The notes under the pieces are model-generated. The model had not been told where the DNA came from and searched no databases. It saw only the letters and a program-made list of their open reading frames with translations. Position numbers and translations under genes: made by a program. Positions 23,501-36,400 of a stretch of DNA of 64,000 bases are shown here, piece after piece. The stretch covers positions 606,400 to 670,399 of the forward strand of contig NW_024045141.1 of assembly GCF_012273895.1 (NCBI RefSeq). Direction: 5' to 3'. The first letter of the stretch is position 1, and the number at the start of each line of letters is the position of its first letter. This DNA comes from Zerene cesonia. Lineage: Eukaryota > Arthropoda > Insecta > Lepidoptera > Pieridae.

Positions 23501-26500
23501 ATCCAACATTCCAACATCATTCCATCAGGGCCTCCTTCGATAGAGAAATTCGAGTTCCCCATAAGAGAAAGAAGTGTATATAAGTCAATAAAAATGAAAT
23601 TAAAATCAAAAAAAATTGACACTAACTTAATTTCGCTTTAAAAGTAAAAATAATAAAAGAAATTTAATCTTAAACTACTTAGGACTGTTTTAATAATTTT
23701 AAAAAACACTCGCACATAAGTCAGCTTAAATACAAACAAAAAACTAAATTGAAACCACTGCATCCGTTTGGGAGTTATGATGCCACAGACAGACAGACAG
23801 ACACGTCAAACTTATAACACTGCCCTTTTTGCGTCGGGGGTTAAAAAGTAGAATACACCAATGACTTGTCTTGTAGTGGTTATAGTGGAATGTTTAATTT
23901 AAAAGTGTAAATACTAGTGATATCATATTATTATCTTATATTCTTATCTGTCTGTCTGTCTGTCTCTTCTTCACGTTTAAACCACTGAACCTGAATTTGG
24001 GTGAATATTTGGCATACAGGCAGCTTGTGCATCCGAGATAAGGGGCACAGTTCGTTTTAGTATAGGACTGTGTATTTCGTTGTTTTAAACAATCGTCATC
24101 ATATGTTTAGGTGATGATGATGATGATGATGATGATGATGGTTTATGATGAATTTTCATTACAGATACGCGCTATGGCTTCTAGAATGTTCGCACGACTC
24201 GGGCCGGTGTCACGCGACCATGTTCTTTGGCTTGTCCTTCCAGTTTAGAGTTATTTTAGAGGAGTTTGACAATCAGGTTAGTTTATTTCTTTCTTCAGCA
24301 TACAAATATACATAAAAATATACATATGATTACCCTAGTTTCATATGTTATGATAAGTACATATTTATTCCATATAGGTTTAACTTTATAATAAGGAAGT
24401 ATAAGTTTTATTTCAATAGTGTTTATTAAAAAAAAAAGGTTTTTTTTAATGACGTTTATTACGTTGCTAAAAAGCGAAAATGCCTTAAAATAAAAATAAA
24501 AACCTGTCTTGCGACCGCTTTTTTTTATGTGAAAGCGGGCAACTGAGCTGGCGGTTGGCCTGATGGTTAGCGATCACCACCGCCCATGAACAGAGCAGCG
24601 GTTATATGGTAGTATAAGTTAGTTAGTTGGTAGTCATAGGCTACATATATAGACTAAAAAAAAATATCTAACTATATTGTACTAGCTATTCGCCCCGGTT
24701 TCACCCGTGGTACATATATAGCTTATGTCACTCAGTGTAATTACAGCTTTCTAATGGTGGAAGAATTTTTGAATTCGGTCCACCCGTTCACGTGTGGTGG
24801 CGTGACCAAGCGAAATAGGGATTCATTTATATATATGTATTTCTAAAAATACAGGACGGCCTCCGAAAGCTGTACAACGTGATATCAACCCTGCCCATCC
24901 TCGGCTCTGATGATGAAGAGCTGAGGGTGTCCGATGATGAGACCTGCGCCGCCAGGCAGATAGTCCGCCACGTGTGCGTCGCGCTGAGAAGGTTTGCACC
25001 CTCGGATCCACCTGATGATGCACAATTTATTTATTTATTTATTTATTTATTTATTCTTCATTGTATACACAAGCAATACAAAATATATTCATAATAATTG
25101 TGACAAAGGATTTTGTATACAATTGGCGGCCTTATGGCTATAAGCAATTTCTTCCAGGCAACCGACGGGTGAAGGATAAAAACACAATACAGTCAAAGTC
25201 AGGGTCAAATTGTTGTATATATTCAATTTTTAACTGGTTATCTCATTTTTTTTAATGGATATTGGACATTTTTTTTCATATGTTTGTTTATAATAAGGAA
25301 GTATATGCTTCATTTCTATTAAAACTGTTTAAAAAGAGATGTTTTTCGGCCGGTTTTTTTATGACATGGCGGGCAACTAAGCTGGTGGTTCGCCTGATGG
25401 TAAGCGATCACTACCATCCGTGAACATACGCATAAGTAGTGCCTCTGCGAATGCGCTGCCCGCTTTTAAGAAGTACGGAATAAGAAAAGTATTAATAATT
25501 GGGAAGGGTGAGGAAACTGGCCTCCGGCTCCCCCACTCTCAGAACGAAACACAGTAGCATGCTATTCCACGCCGGTCTCCTGTGGGGGTGTGGTACTTCC
25601 CCGGTGCGAGCTGGCCTAATTCGTGCCGAAGCGTGCTCGACTCGCACACACATATATCCAACCTACACAATATGTTGCCGATGTTGCTGATATTACTGAT
25701 GTTGCTGATGTGTTGCTGCAGATACTTCGAGGCGCATCTCAGGATGCGAGCGGCGCACGTGGCGAGGCAGCAGGGCGACACTGTGCCAGAACCGCCGCCC
25801 TATAAGGTGAGTCGCAACAAGCTAACAGAGATACCGATTTTTTTGTTGTAGGATGTAGATCAGCAGAAATGACTATCTGTCAAAAAAAAAAATCCCATCA
25901 AAATCTGTTCCGTAATTTTAAATATCTAAGCATACAGACACACAGACGGCGAAAGGTGACTTTGTTTTTTACTATGTACTGCCTAGCTGGTGCCAGCATC
26001 TTCGCCCGCGATGAAAATAATTAGATTTTGATTCCCTTTTGGGGGTAGAATTTATCAAAACCCTTTCGTAGCGGATAAAGGCTATCTACGTGTGTTGACA
26101 GCGGTCAGTCGATCACCTTTATTACTTGCGTTCTATTGCTATTGCTTTATATATGTCTAACTACTTGCCTTGCTCAGAATTTAGTACGTCAGCGCATTTA
26201 ATGTNNNNNNNNNNNNNNNNNNNNNNNNNNNNNNNNNNNNNNNNNNNNNNNNNNNNNNNNNNNNNNNNNNNNNNNNNNNNNNNNNNNNNNNNNNNNNNNN
26301 NNNNNNNNNNNNNNNNNNNNNNNNNNNNNNNNNNNNNNNNNNNNNNNNNNNNNNNNNNNNNNNNNNNNNNNNNNNNNNNNNNNNNNNNNNNNNNNNNNNN
26401 NNNNNNNNNNNNNNNNNNNNNNNNNNNNNNNNNNNNNNNNNNNNNNNNNNNNNNNNNNNNNNNNNNNNNNNNNNNNNNNNNNNNNNNNNNNNNNNNNNNN

Positions 26501-28723
26501 NNNNNNNNNNNNNNNNNNNNNNNNNNNNNNNNNNNNNNNNNNNNNNNNNNNNNNNNNNNNNNNNNNNNNNNNNNNNNNNNNNNNNNNNNNNNNNNNNNNN
26601 NNNNNNNNNNNNNNNNNNNNNNNNNNNNNNNNNNNNNNNNNNNNNNNNNNNNNNNNNNNNNNNNNNNNNNNNNNNNNNNNNNNNNNNNNNNNNNNNNNNN
26701 NNNNNNNNNNNNNNNNNNNNNNNNNNNNNNNNNNNNNNNNNNNNNNNNNNNNNNNNNNNNNNNNNNNNNNNNNNNNNNNNNNNNNNNNNNNNNNNNNNNN
26801 NNNNNNNNNNNNNNNNNNNNNNNNNNNNNNNNNNNNNNNNNNNNNNNNNNNNNNNNNNNNNNNNNNNNNNNNNNNNNNNNNNNNNNNNNNNNNNNNNNNN
26901 NNNNNNNNNNNNNNNNNNNNNNNNNNNNNNNNNNNNNNNNNNNNNNNNNNNNNNNNNNNNNNNNNNNNNNNNNNNNNNNNNNNNNNNNNNNNNNNNNNNN
27001 NNNNNNNNNNNNNNNNNNNNNNNNNNNNNNNNNNNNNNNNNNNNNNNNNNNNNNNNNNNNNNNNNNNNNNNNNNNNNNNNNNNNNNNNNNNNNNNNNNNN
27101 NNNNNNNNNNNNNNNNNNNNNNNNNNNNNNNNNNNNNNNNNNNNNNNNNNNNNNNNNNNNNNNNNNNNNNNNNNNNNNNNNNNNNNNNNNNNNNNNNNNN
27201 NNNNCTGGGTAGGGTAAGGTAAAGGATATGGGCCTCCGGCTCCCCCACTCACCGTACGAAACACAATAGCAAGCTATTATTTGAAAGAAAGAAAGAAACA
27301 AATAATGTTTATTTAACACCACCACATTTACACACAGTTAAATTAAAATTAAAATTAAAAAGTGAACTTATGACTAAACGGTGTGGTGATAAAAAGGGTA
27401 ACTACTCATGTATGTGCTACGCGTAATGCGCAGCGCTGATTTTCAGTAGCCCCTTGTTGGAGTGCCAGTCAAAAGAAATAAACATAAATGCATACATTAT
27501 ATAAACAATACAAACATACTTATACTTATTTTACGCCGGTGTTCTGTGGGGGTGTGGTACTTCCCCGGTGCGAGCTGGCCCAATTCGTGCCGAAGCGTGC
27601 TCGACTCCCACGATAATGTGTAATAATCTACGTTGAGAATCTAATGGTTCTTGGTGTTATTTTTTAATGCCTTACTACAAAATACGTAATATTTTTTGTG
27701 TTTGACCCCACTTTATAATCTGTATATTCATTGTGCCTTACTGTCCGTGCCTTGTTCATTCATTCAACGTTCGGCCCAACTACACTCACTTTGTTAATAG
27801 TCCTTGTGACCGGCTGCGGTTTGTTATTAACTGACTACATCAGTTAGGTAGTTGTGTAGAATCGCAGTGCATTCTTATTATATTTCTAACATATATTTAG
27901 AGATGATGATGATGATGATGATGATGACGACGACGATGATGATGACGATGATGATGACGATGATGATGATGATGATGTATGTGTTTCAGAAATTCCTCGA
28001 AGTGCCCCGCCCCTCGGTGGCCGCGACGGGCGTGTCCATATGCCTCTACTACCTGGCCTACTGCGAGGACGCGATGGAGCGGGTCTGCCTGTTGCCTCGC
28101 AGGACCCTCGCCGACTTGGTGCGGTGAGTGCATGCTATGAAATCGGTTTCTGAATCGCGCTAGCGAAATGTTTTCGCTACAGAACATATATATTGGATCC
28201 CGAGGAGCACGAGTATCTCAAGTATCCCAAGTATCCCATGTATCCTGAGTATCCCGAGGATCCAACATTCCAACATCATTCCATCAGGGCCTCCTTCGAT
28301 AGAGAAATTCGAGTTCCCCTTAAGAGAAAGAATCGAAGCAATAGAAATATCCTATATGTGTATATAAGTCAATAAAAATGAAATTAAAAATAAAAAAAAA
28401 ACTGACACTAACTTAATTTCGCTTTAAAAGTAAAAAATAATATATATATAATAATAAAAGTAACTTTATCTTAAACTACTTAAGAATGTTTATTATATAA
28501 TAATTTTAAAGAACACATACAAACTACCAGGCAAACTTACCAGGTTGCCTGGCAGAGATTGCTGTCTAGCAATAAGGCCGCCTTTTGTACAAAATATCAT
28601 TGTGCCATATTATATTTTGTATAAACTTTTCTTTCTGTTTTGTACAATAAAGTATTATAAATAAATAAATAAAAACTAAAAACTAAATTGAAACCACTGC
28701 ATCCGTTTGGGAGTTATGATGCC

Positions 28724-28754
<31 letters not shown>

Positions 28755-31700
28755 CGTCAAACTTATAACACTGCCCTTTTTGCGTCGGGGGTTAAAAAGT
28801 AGAAATACACCAATGACTTGTCTTGTAGTGGTTATAGTGGAATGTTTAATTTAAAAGTGTAAATACTAGTGATATCTTATTATTATCTTATATTCTTATC
28901 TATCTGTCTGTCTGTCTGTCTGTCTCTTCTTCACGTTTAAACCACTGAACCTGAATTTGGGTGAATATTTGGCATACAGGTAGCTTGTGCATCCGAGATA
29001 AGGGGCACAGTTCGTTTTAGTATAGGACTGTGTATTTGGTTGTTTTAAACAATCGTCATCATATGTTTAGGTGATGATGATGATAATGATGATGAAAATG
29101 ATGATGATGATGATGAGTTTTCATTACAGATACGCGCTATGGCTTCTAGAATGTTCGCACGACTCGGGCCGGTGTCACGCGACCATGTTCTTTGGCTTGT
29201 CCTTCCAGTTTAGAGTTATTTTAGAGGAGTTTGACAATCAGGTTAGTTTATTTCTTTCTTCAGCATACAAATATACATAAAAATATACATATGATTACCC
29301 AAGTTTCATATGTTATGATAAGTACATATTTATTCCATATAGGTTTAACTTTATAATAAGGAAGTATAAGTTTTATTTCAATAGTGTTTATTAAAAAAAA
29401 AAGGTTTTTTTTTAATGAGGTTTATTACGTTGCTAAAAAGCGAAAATGCCTTAAAATAAAAATAAAAACCTGTCTTGCGACCGCTTTTTTTTATGTGAAA
29501 GCGGGCAACTGAGCTGGCGGTTGGCCTGATGGTTAGCGATCACCACCGCCCATGAACAGAGCAGCGGTTATATGGTAGTATAAGTTAGTTAGTTGGTAGT
29601 CATAGGCTACATATATAGACTAAAAAAATTGTATAACTATATTGTACTAGCTATTCGCCACGGTTTCACCCGTGGTACATATATAGCTTATGTCACTCAG
29701 CTAATTGTGAAAGAATTTTTAAAATCGGTCCACCCGTTCACGCGTGTTGACGTGACCAAGGGAAATAGGGATTCATTTATATATATATATATATGTATTT
29801 CCAAAAATGCAGGACGGCCTCCGAAAGCTGTACAACGTGATATCAACCCTGCCCATCCTCGGCTCTGATGATGAAGAGCTGAGGGTGTCCGATGATGAGA
29901 CCTGCGCCGCCAGGCAGATAGTCCGCCACGTGTGCGTCGCGCTGAGAAGGTTTGCACCCTCGGATCCACCTGATGATGCACAATTTATTTATTTATTTAT
30001 TCTTCATTGTATACACAAACAATACAAAATATATTCATAATAATTGTGACAAAGGATTTTGTATACAATTGGCGGCCTTATGGCTATAAGCAATTTCTTC
30101 CAGGCAACCGACGGGTGAAGGATAAATACACAATATAGTCGAAAGTGTGGGTCAAAATTGTCCTATACATTAAATTTTTAACTGGTTATGTATTGTTTTT
30201 TTTTTTATGGAAATTGGACATAATTTTTTTCATATGTTTGTTTATAATAAGGAAGTATAAGCTTCATTTCGATTAAAACTGTTTAAAAATAAATGTTTTT
30301 AAAGCGGTTTTTTTATGACATGACGGGCAACTGAGCTGGTGGTTCCCCTGATGGTAAGCGATCACCACCATCCGTGACCATACGCATAGGTAGTGCCTCT
30401 GCGAATGCGCTGCCCGCTTGAAGTACGGGATAAGAAAAGTATTAATAATAATTGGGAAGGGTGAGGAAACTGGCCTCTGGTTTCCCCACTCTCCGAACGA
30501 AACACAGTAGCATGTAGCTGTGGGGGTGTGGTACTTCCCCGGTGCGAGCTGGCCCAATTCGTGCCGAAGCGTGCTCGACTCGCACACACATATATCCAAC
30601 ATACACAATATGTTGCCGATGTTGCTGATGTGTTGCTGCAGATACTTCGAGGCGCATCTCAGGATGCGGGCGGCGCACGTGGCGAGGCAGCAGGGCGACA
30701 CTGTGCCAGAACCGCCGCCCTATAAGGTGAGTCGCAACAAACTAACAGACAGTTAAATATCAGCACAATTGACTATCTGTCAAAAATCCCATCAAAATCT
30801 GTTGCGTAATTTTAAATATCTAAGCATACAGACACACAGACGGCGGAAGGCGACTTTGTTTTTTACTATTTAGTGCCTAGCTGGTGCCAGCACCTTCGCC
30901 CGCGATGAAAATAATTAGATTTTGATTCCCTTTTGGGGGTAGAATTTATCAAAATCCTTTCGTAGCGGATAAAGGCTATCTACGTGTGTTGACAGCGCTC
31001 AGTCGGTCACCTTTATTACTTGCGTTCTATTGCTATTGCGTTATATGTCTAACTACTTGCGTTGCTCAGAATTTAGTACGTCAGCGCTGTTAATGTACAA
31101 ACAAAAAAAAAAAAATGGCGAAAAAAAAAATATTTTTCTTTTCTTTTATTTTTCTTTCAACACACCCAGGCGTCGAAGTCGACCCCCGAGGAGATCCAGG
31201 AGCAGATCGAGCTGGTGCAGCACGCGGCGTGCGCGCGCTGGCCGCCCGCCGACGAGCTGCTCGCGCTCGGCGGCGTCACGCTGCTGCTGCAGGTCGTCGG
31301 CTACGCGTACGACTGGAACTTCAACGGGAGGTGAGGAGGGGCGGGCTGGCGAATGGTCAACTGGCCGTTGGGGGGCGAGGCAGCGGGTGGTTGTATTGAT
31401 CAGCTGAGAGTGAGGGGTGAGGCAGACGGTGGGCGAATGATCAGGCAATGGCAATGATCAGGAATGGCAGTTAGAAGAGAGGGGGGAGGGGGGGTTGTAT
31501 GGATGGATGTTTGATACTGTCACGCGAAAACAGCAAAATTTGGTACAGAGATAGATTATAATGCCCATAGGTCACTTTTTTTCCGGATACCACGCGAGTG
31601 CAAAGATTGATGCTCACATCATGTTTAGTTAAGCCACCTCAAAAAACAAACATTCTACACGATACGAAAGGCGTGGTGCACTGAAAATGTATTTTCAGAA

Positions 31701-33371
31701 TGGAGTCTTAGTACCAGATACATGCCCCGGTACTTCTTCTATATTATTTATAGTAATTGAAATAATATAAACCTTATCCTTACTTCTCAATTGGATCAAA
31801 CTGCAGATTTGATGCGGTTGAATAGTTTAGTCNNNNNNNNNNNNNNNNNNNNNNNNNNNNNNNNNNNNNNNNNNNNNNNNNNNNNNNNNNNNNNNNNNNN
31901 NNNNNNNNNNNNNNNNNNNNNNNNNNNNNNNNNNNNNNNNNNNNNNNNNNNNNNNNNNNNNNNNNNNNNNNNNNNNNNNNNNNNNNNNNNNNNNNNNNNN
32001 NNNNNNNNNNNNNNNNNNNNNNNNNNNNNNNNNNNNNNNNNNNNNNNNNNNNNNNNNNNNNNNNNNNNNNNNNNNNNNNNNNNNNNNNNNNNNNNNNNNN
32101 NNNNNNNNNNNNNNNNNNNNNNNNNNNNNNNNNNNNNNNNNNNNNNNNNNNNNNNNNNNNNNNNNNNNNNNNNNNNNNNNNNNNNNNNNNNNNNNNNNNN
32201 NNNNNNNNNNNNNNNNNNNNNNNNNNNNNNNNNNNNNNNNNNNNNNNNNNNNNNNNNNNNNNNNNNNNNNNNNNNNNNNNNNNNNNNNNNNNNNNNNNNN
32301 NNNNNNNNNNNNNNNNNNNNNNNNNNNNNNNNNNNNNNNNNNNNNNNNNNNNNNNNNNNNNNNNNNNNNNNNNNNNNNNNNNNNNNNNNNNNNNNNNNNN
32401 NNNNNNNNNNNNNNNNNNNNNNNNNNNNNNNNNNNNNNNNNNNNNNNNNNNNNNNNNNNNNNNNNNNNNNNNNNNNNNNNNNNNNNNNNNNNNNNNNNNN
32501 NNNNNNNNNNNNNNNNNNNNNNNNNNNNNNNNNNNNNNNNNNNNNNNNNNNNNNNNNNNNNNNNNNNNNNNNNNNNNNNNNNNNNNNNNNNNNNNNNNNN
32601 NNNNNNNNNNNNNNNNNNNNNNNNNNNNNNNNNNNNNNNNNNNNNNNNNNNNNNNNNNNNNNNNNNNNNNNNNNNNNNNNNNNNNNNNNNNNNNNNNNNN
32701 NNNNNNNNNNNNNNNNNNNNNNNNNNNNNNNNNNNNNNNNNNNNNNNNNNNNNNNNNNNNNNNNNNNNNNNNNNNNNNNNNNNNNNNNNNNNNNNNNNNN
32801 NNNNNNNNNNNNNNNNNNNNNNNNNNNNNNNNCCTACACCTACACTTACACCTACACCTACACTTACACCTACATCTACACCTACACCTACATCTACACC
32901 TACACCTACATCTACACCTACATTTACACCTACATCTACACTTGCTCTCACACCTACACTTACACTTACACCTGCACCTGCAATAGCACTTACACTGACA
33001 TATATACTTACACGCACACTAACACATACACATACAACCGCATTTATACGTTATGACTAGATAAGAACCGGTTTATGGAGGCACACAGACATATGTCTTC
33101 CTTGCGAATAACAAACGGCTGTTTATGCGACTGTGAGAACAGATACACTTACTGTACTGTACTTGTACTGTAACACACTGTAGTCTAGTGTACAGTAATA
33201 TTTTTAAATAGACATTATTATTCACTATTTACCACAGCAAATTGAATAAACTTGAATGTCTCCCTAATGTCCGCTGAGGAACTTAGCAATGATCACAAAT
33301 GTCGTCTGACATAAATTGACAAAGAAAAAAAGTGTGTCAAAGCCCTTGGCAATGTTTTTTTTTAATGTGTT

Positions 33372-33467
<96 letters not shown>

Positions 33468-36400
33468 ACAAATAAGGTACACTTACCTACCTGTGATAGT
33501 GGATGAACTGTGGAAACTGGAGAGACAAGATTTTTTTTTAATGATAACAGGTGCAGCAGACGGTGATATAGTGGTGGAGCCGGAAGTGCAAAAGGCGGCG
33601 CTCAATGTGCTAGTGAACTGCGTGTGCGCACCCTTACACCGGGTGAGTTGATGTTAACAAATAATTGAAATGTAACTACATCCATGAAGAGAAATATTTA
33701 AATATTTTGAAAGTCAACCTGTATGCCCCCCCTCTACATTGGATGAATTGCCGACTTTAAATTGGGAAGGGATTAAGAAAGTATTCACGAGAGGAATAAA
33801 GGACTGGGAAGGGTAATGAAAATGATATGGGCATCCGGCTCCCCCACTCACCTTAAGAAACACAATAGCATGCAAAAATTGCACGTTGGTTTTCTGTGGG
33901 AGTGTGGTATTTCCCCGGTGCGAGCTGGCCCAAATCGTGCCGAAGCGTGATTGACTCTCACATATGACATACTAGCTGCGCCCCGCGGTTTCACCCGCTT
34001 AAGTCCGTATCCCGTAGGAATATCGGGATAAAAATTTGCCTATACGTTATTCCAGTTGTCCAGCTGTCTACGTACCAAATTTCATTGCAATCGGTTCAGT
34101 AGTCTTTGCGTGAAAGAGCAACAAATGCACACACATCCTTACAAACTTTTGCATTTATAATATTAGCAGTATTAGCAGGATTTGAATACACGGGAATAGG
34201 CAAGATTTCTCTGAAGTAAATTGCAACGTGACCTTTAAAGCAAAAATTTCAAAGATCAATTGATTCATATCACGTCAAGTGTGTTGTAAGTCACAAAAAA
34301 AAAAAAACAAAAAAAAAATAAAAAAAACTAAAAAACAACACCCATTTTTCAGTCTGGCGTTTCGACGGCGCGTTTCTCGCTGACCGGCTCCACGAAGAAG
34401 AAGGCGGCGGTGAAGTCGTACGAGGACGTGATACAGAAGATCTGGGAGAGCGTCAGAACTAACAACGGGATCATGGTGAGAGGGAAGCGTTTCTCCCATC
34501 ACTTCTCTTTATCTCTGTTCTTATTGGGCTATGTGTATATTTGGAGTTGTTCTGATTGTGAATAAAGTTCGTTGTCGTAACAAGTATTCAGTATAAGAGC
34601 ATATTTTTTTTCAAATTGCTCCACCATCAGTTTAATACTAATTTATTTCTTAACTAGATTTTGCTCGCGACTTCGCACGCGTTAATTCAGAGTATTGAAT
34701 CACTCTATCTATTAAAAAAAAAACATCGAAATCCGTTGTGGATTTTTAAAGATTTAAGCATACATAGGGACAGTGACTTTGTTTTTTACTATGTAGTGAT
34801 ATGGTCCATACTATTAACTGTTCTGTATACAAAGATTTCTCATTAATATTTGTTACCTTTCTAATTAATGTAAAGTGTACTACATTAATTATGTTTTTTC
34901 TCTTTATAATTTCGTATGAAAGTAATTGATGACATCGTTTATAGAAATCTAAAATAATGTTGGACCTAAATGTGGACCCTGTGGAACCCCTCAAGGCAGA
35001 CGGTTCAAGGATATACATCCCCATGTTACTAATTAAGCGTGGTTACGTAAATATAATTTACACTATTATAATAGGGGACCGAAAATGCCAGCACTATCGT
35101 GTTTATGAAATAGATAATCACGGTGTTACCGGATCAAACGCTCTGTAAAAGTCAAGTGTATATAGTGTGAAAAGAAACACACCAGAGCCATTTCTAAATC
35201 GACAATCTGTAGTCTTTGCAACTTCTAAATCAACATTAAACAAACAGGCACGAACTGATCACGCGTTATATTTTGTCTTTTCAGTATTTTTAAAACGTAT
35301 ATATGTAAATTATATAATAAACGCGTTCAAAATCCGTTAAAAAGTCTTAAATTTCTGATCGTTACCCTCCACCTGCCGCAGTCGGGTAAAAAGTGACGCG
35401 CAATTTCCAGGTGCTGCTCTCGCTGATGATGGTCAAGTCGCCGATAACGGACGCGGACCGCATCCGGGGGCTGGCGTGTCGGGCGCTCGCCGGCCTCGCG
35501 CGCTGCCCCACCGTGCGCCAGATCATCAGCAAGCTGCCGCTGTTCACCACCTCGCAGATACAGGGTGAGTGTGTGCGCTACCTCGCAGATACAGGGTGAG
35601 TGTGTGCGCCACCTCGCAGATACAGGGTGAGTGTGTGCGCCACCTCGCAGATACAGGGTGAGTGTGTGCGCCACCTCGCAGATACAGGGTGAGTGTGTGC
35701 GCCACCTCGCAGATACAGGGTGAATGTGTCCGCCACTTCAAGGATACAGGGTGAATAGTTCCGCCACCTCGCACTTCGCAAATACAGAGTGAGTGTGTCT
35801 GCCACCTCGCAGATACAGGGTGAGTGTGTCTGCCACCTCGCAGATACAGGCTGAGTGTGTCCGCCACCTCAAGGATACAGGGTAAATAATTCCGCCACCT
35901 CACACTTCCCAGATACAGAGTGAGTGTGTCCGCCACCTCGCAGATACAGGATACTATAAAAGAGGAGGAGTTTCTTTATTCGATTGTTGTTTATTTTGTT
36001 GCATCAGAACTATCGACTGAGTGTACAGATTTCGATGATTCCGTTTATATTTCAAATCTGGTGTTTCCCGCTTGGCCCCATTTGAAATTGGTCCCATTCT
36101 GATACTTGAAGGCGCTTTAATTTTTTTGTTAAAAATAATTACATATTATTCTGTATTTAAACAAAAAAAAAATATATTTTCCCGTCTTTCAGTGTTAATG
36201 CGCGATCCGATCTTGCAAGAGAAGCGGCAGGAGCACGTGATGTTCCAGAAGTATGCGCTGGAACTGCTCGAGCGCGTCTCCGGGAAGAGCAAGCACAAGG
36301 GCGCCGAGTTCGAGACCTCGCTGGCTAACATACATCGGGTGAGCTGAATGAATGAATGAATGAATGAAATATGCTGTGTGTGGGAGTCGAGCACGCTTCG

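Larger units (their letters stand above)
22605..26204 (+). repeat. Duplicated block, copy A (exons 11-14)
   Basis: Colinear with 27205-31110 through exons and introns, with small indels. It ends exactly at the 1000-N gap, at TCAGCGCATTTAATGT, the counterpart of 31082-31097. Confidence 0.9.
27205..31110 (+). repeat. Duplicated block, copy B (exons 11-14)
   Basis: Colinear with 22605-26204. It carries extra insertions at about 27283-27530 and 28537-28675 and fewer VNTR units. It runs directly into exon 15, so it is the copy contiguous with the rest of the gene. Confidence 0.9.

Noticed and set aside
26126..27325. Long open frames across runs of N, here and over the other gaps
   Set aside because: They are open only because N has no stop codons; the flanking residues are repeat-derived.
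33316..33482. Poly-Thr/His and poly-Val/Cys frames
   Set aside because: Translation of the (AC)n microsatellite.
35327..35936. Minus-strand repeats of the type MAHTLTLYLRGG
   Set aside because: This is the reverse reading of the 31-base minisatellite at the exon 19 donor.
35550..35952. CRISPR-like array
   Set aside because: The 31-base units are contiguous without unique spacers and the genome is an animal's.
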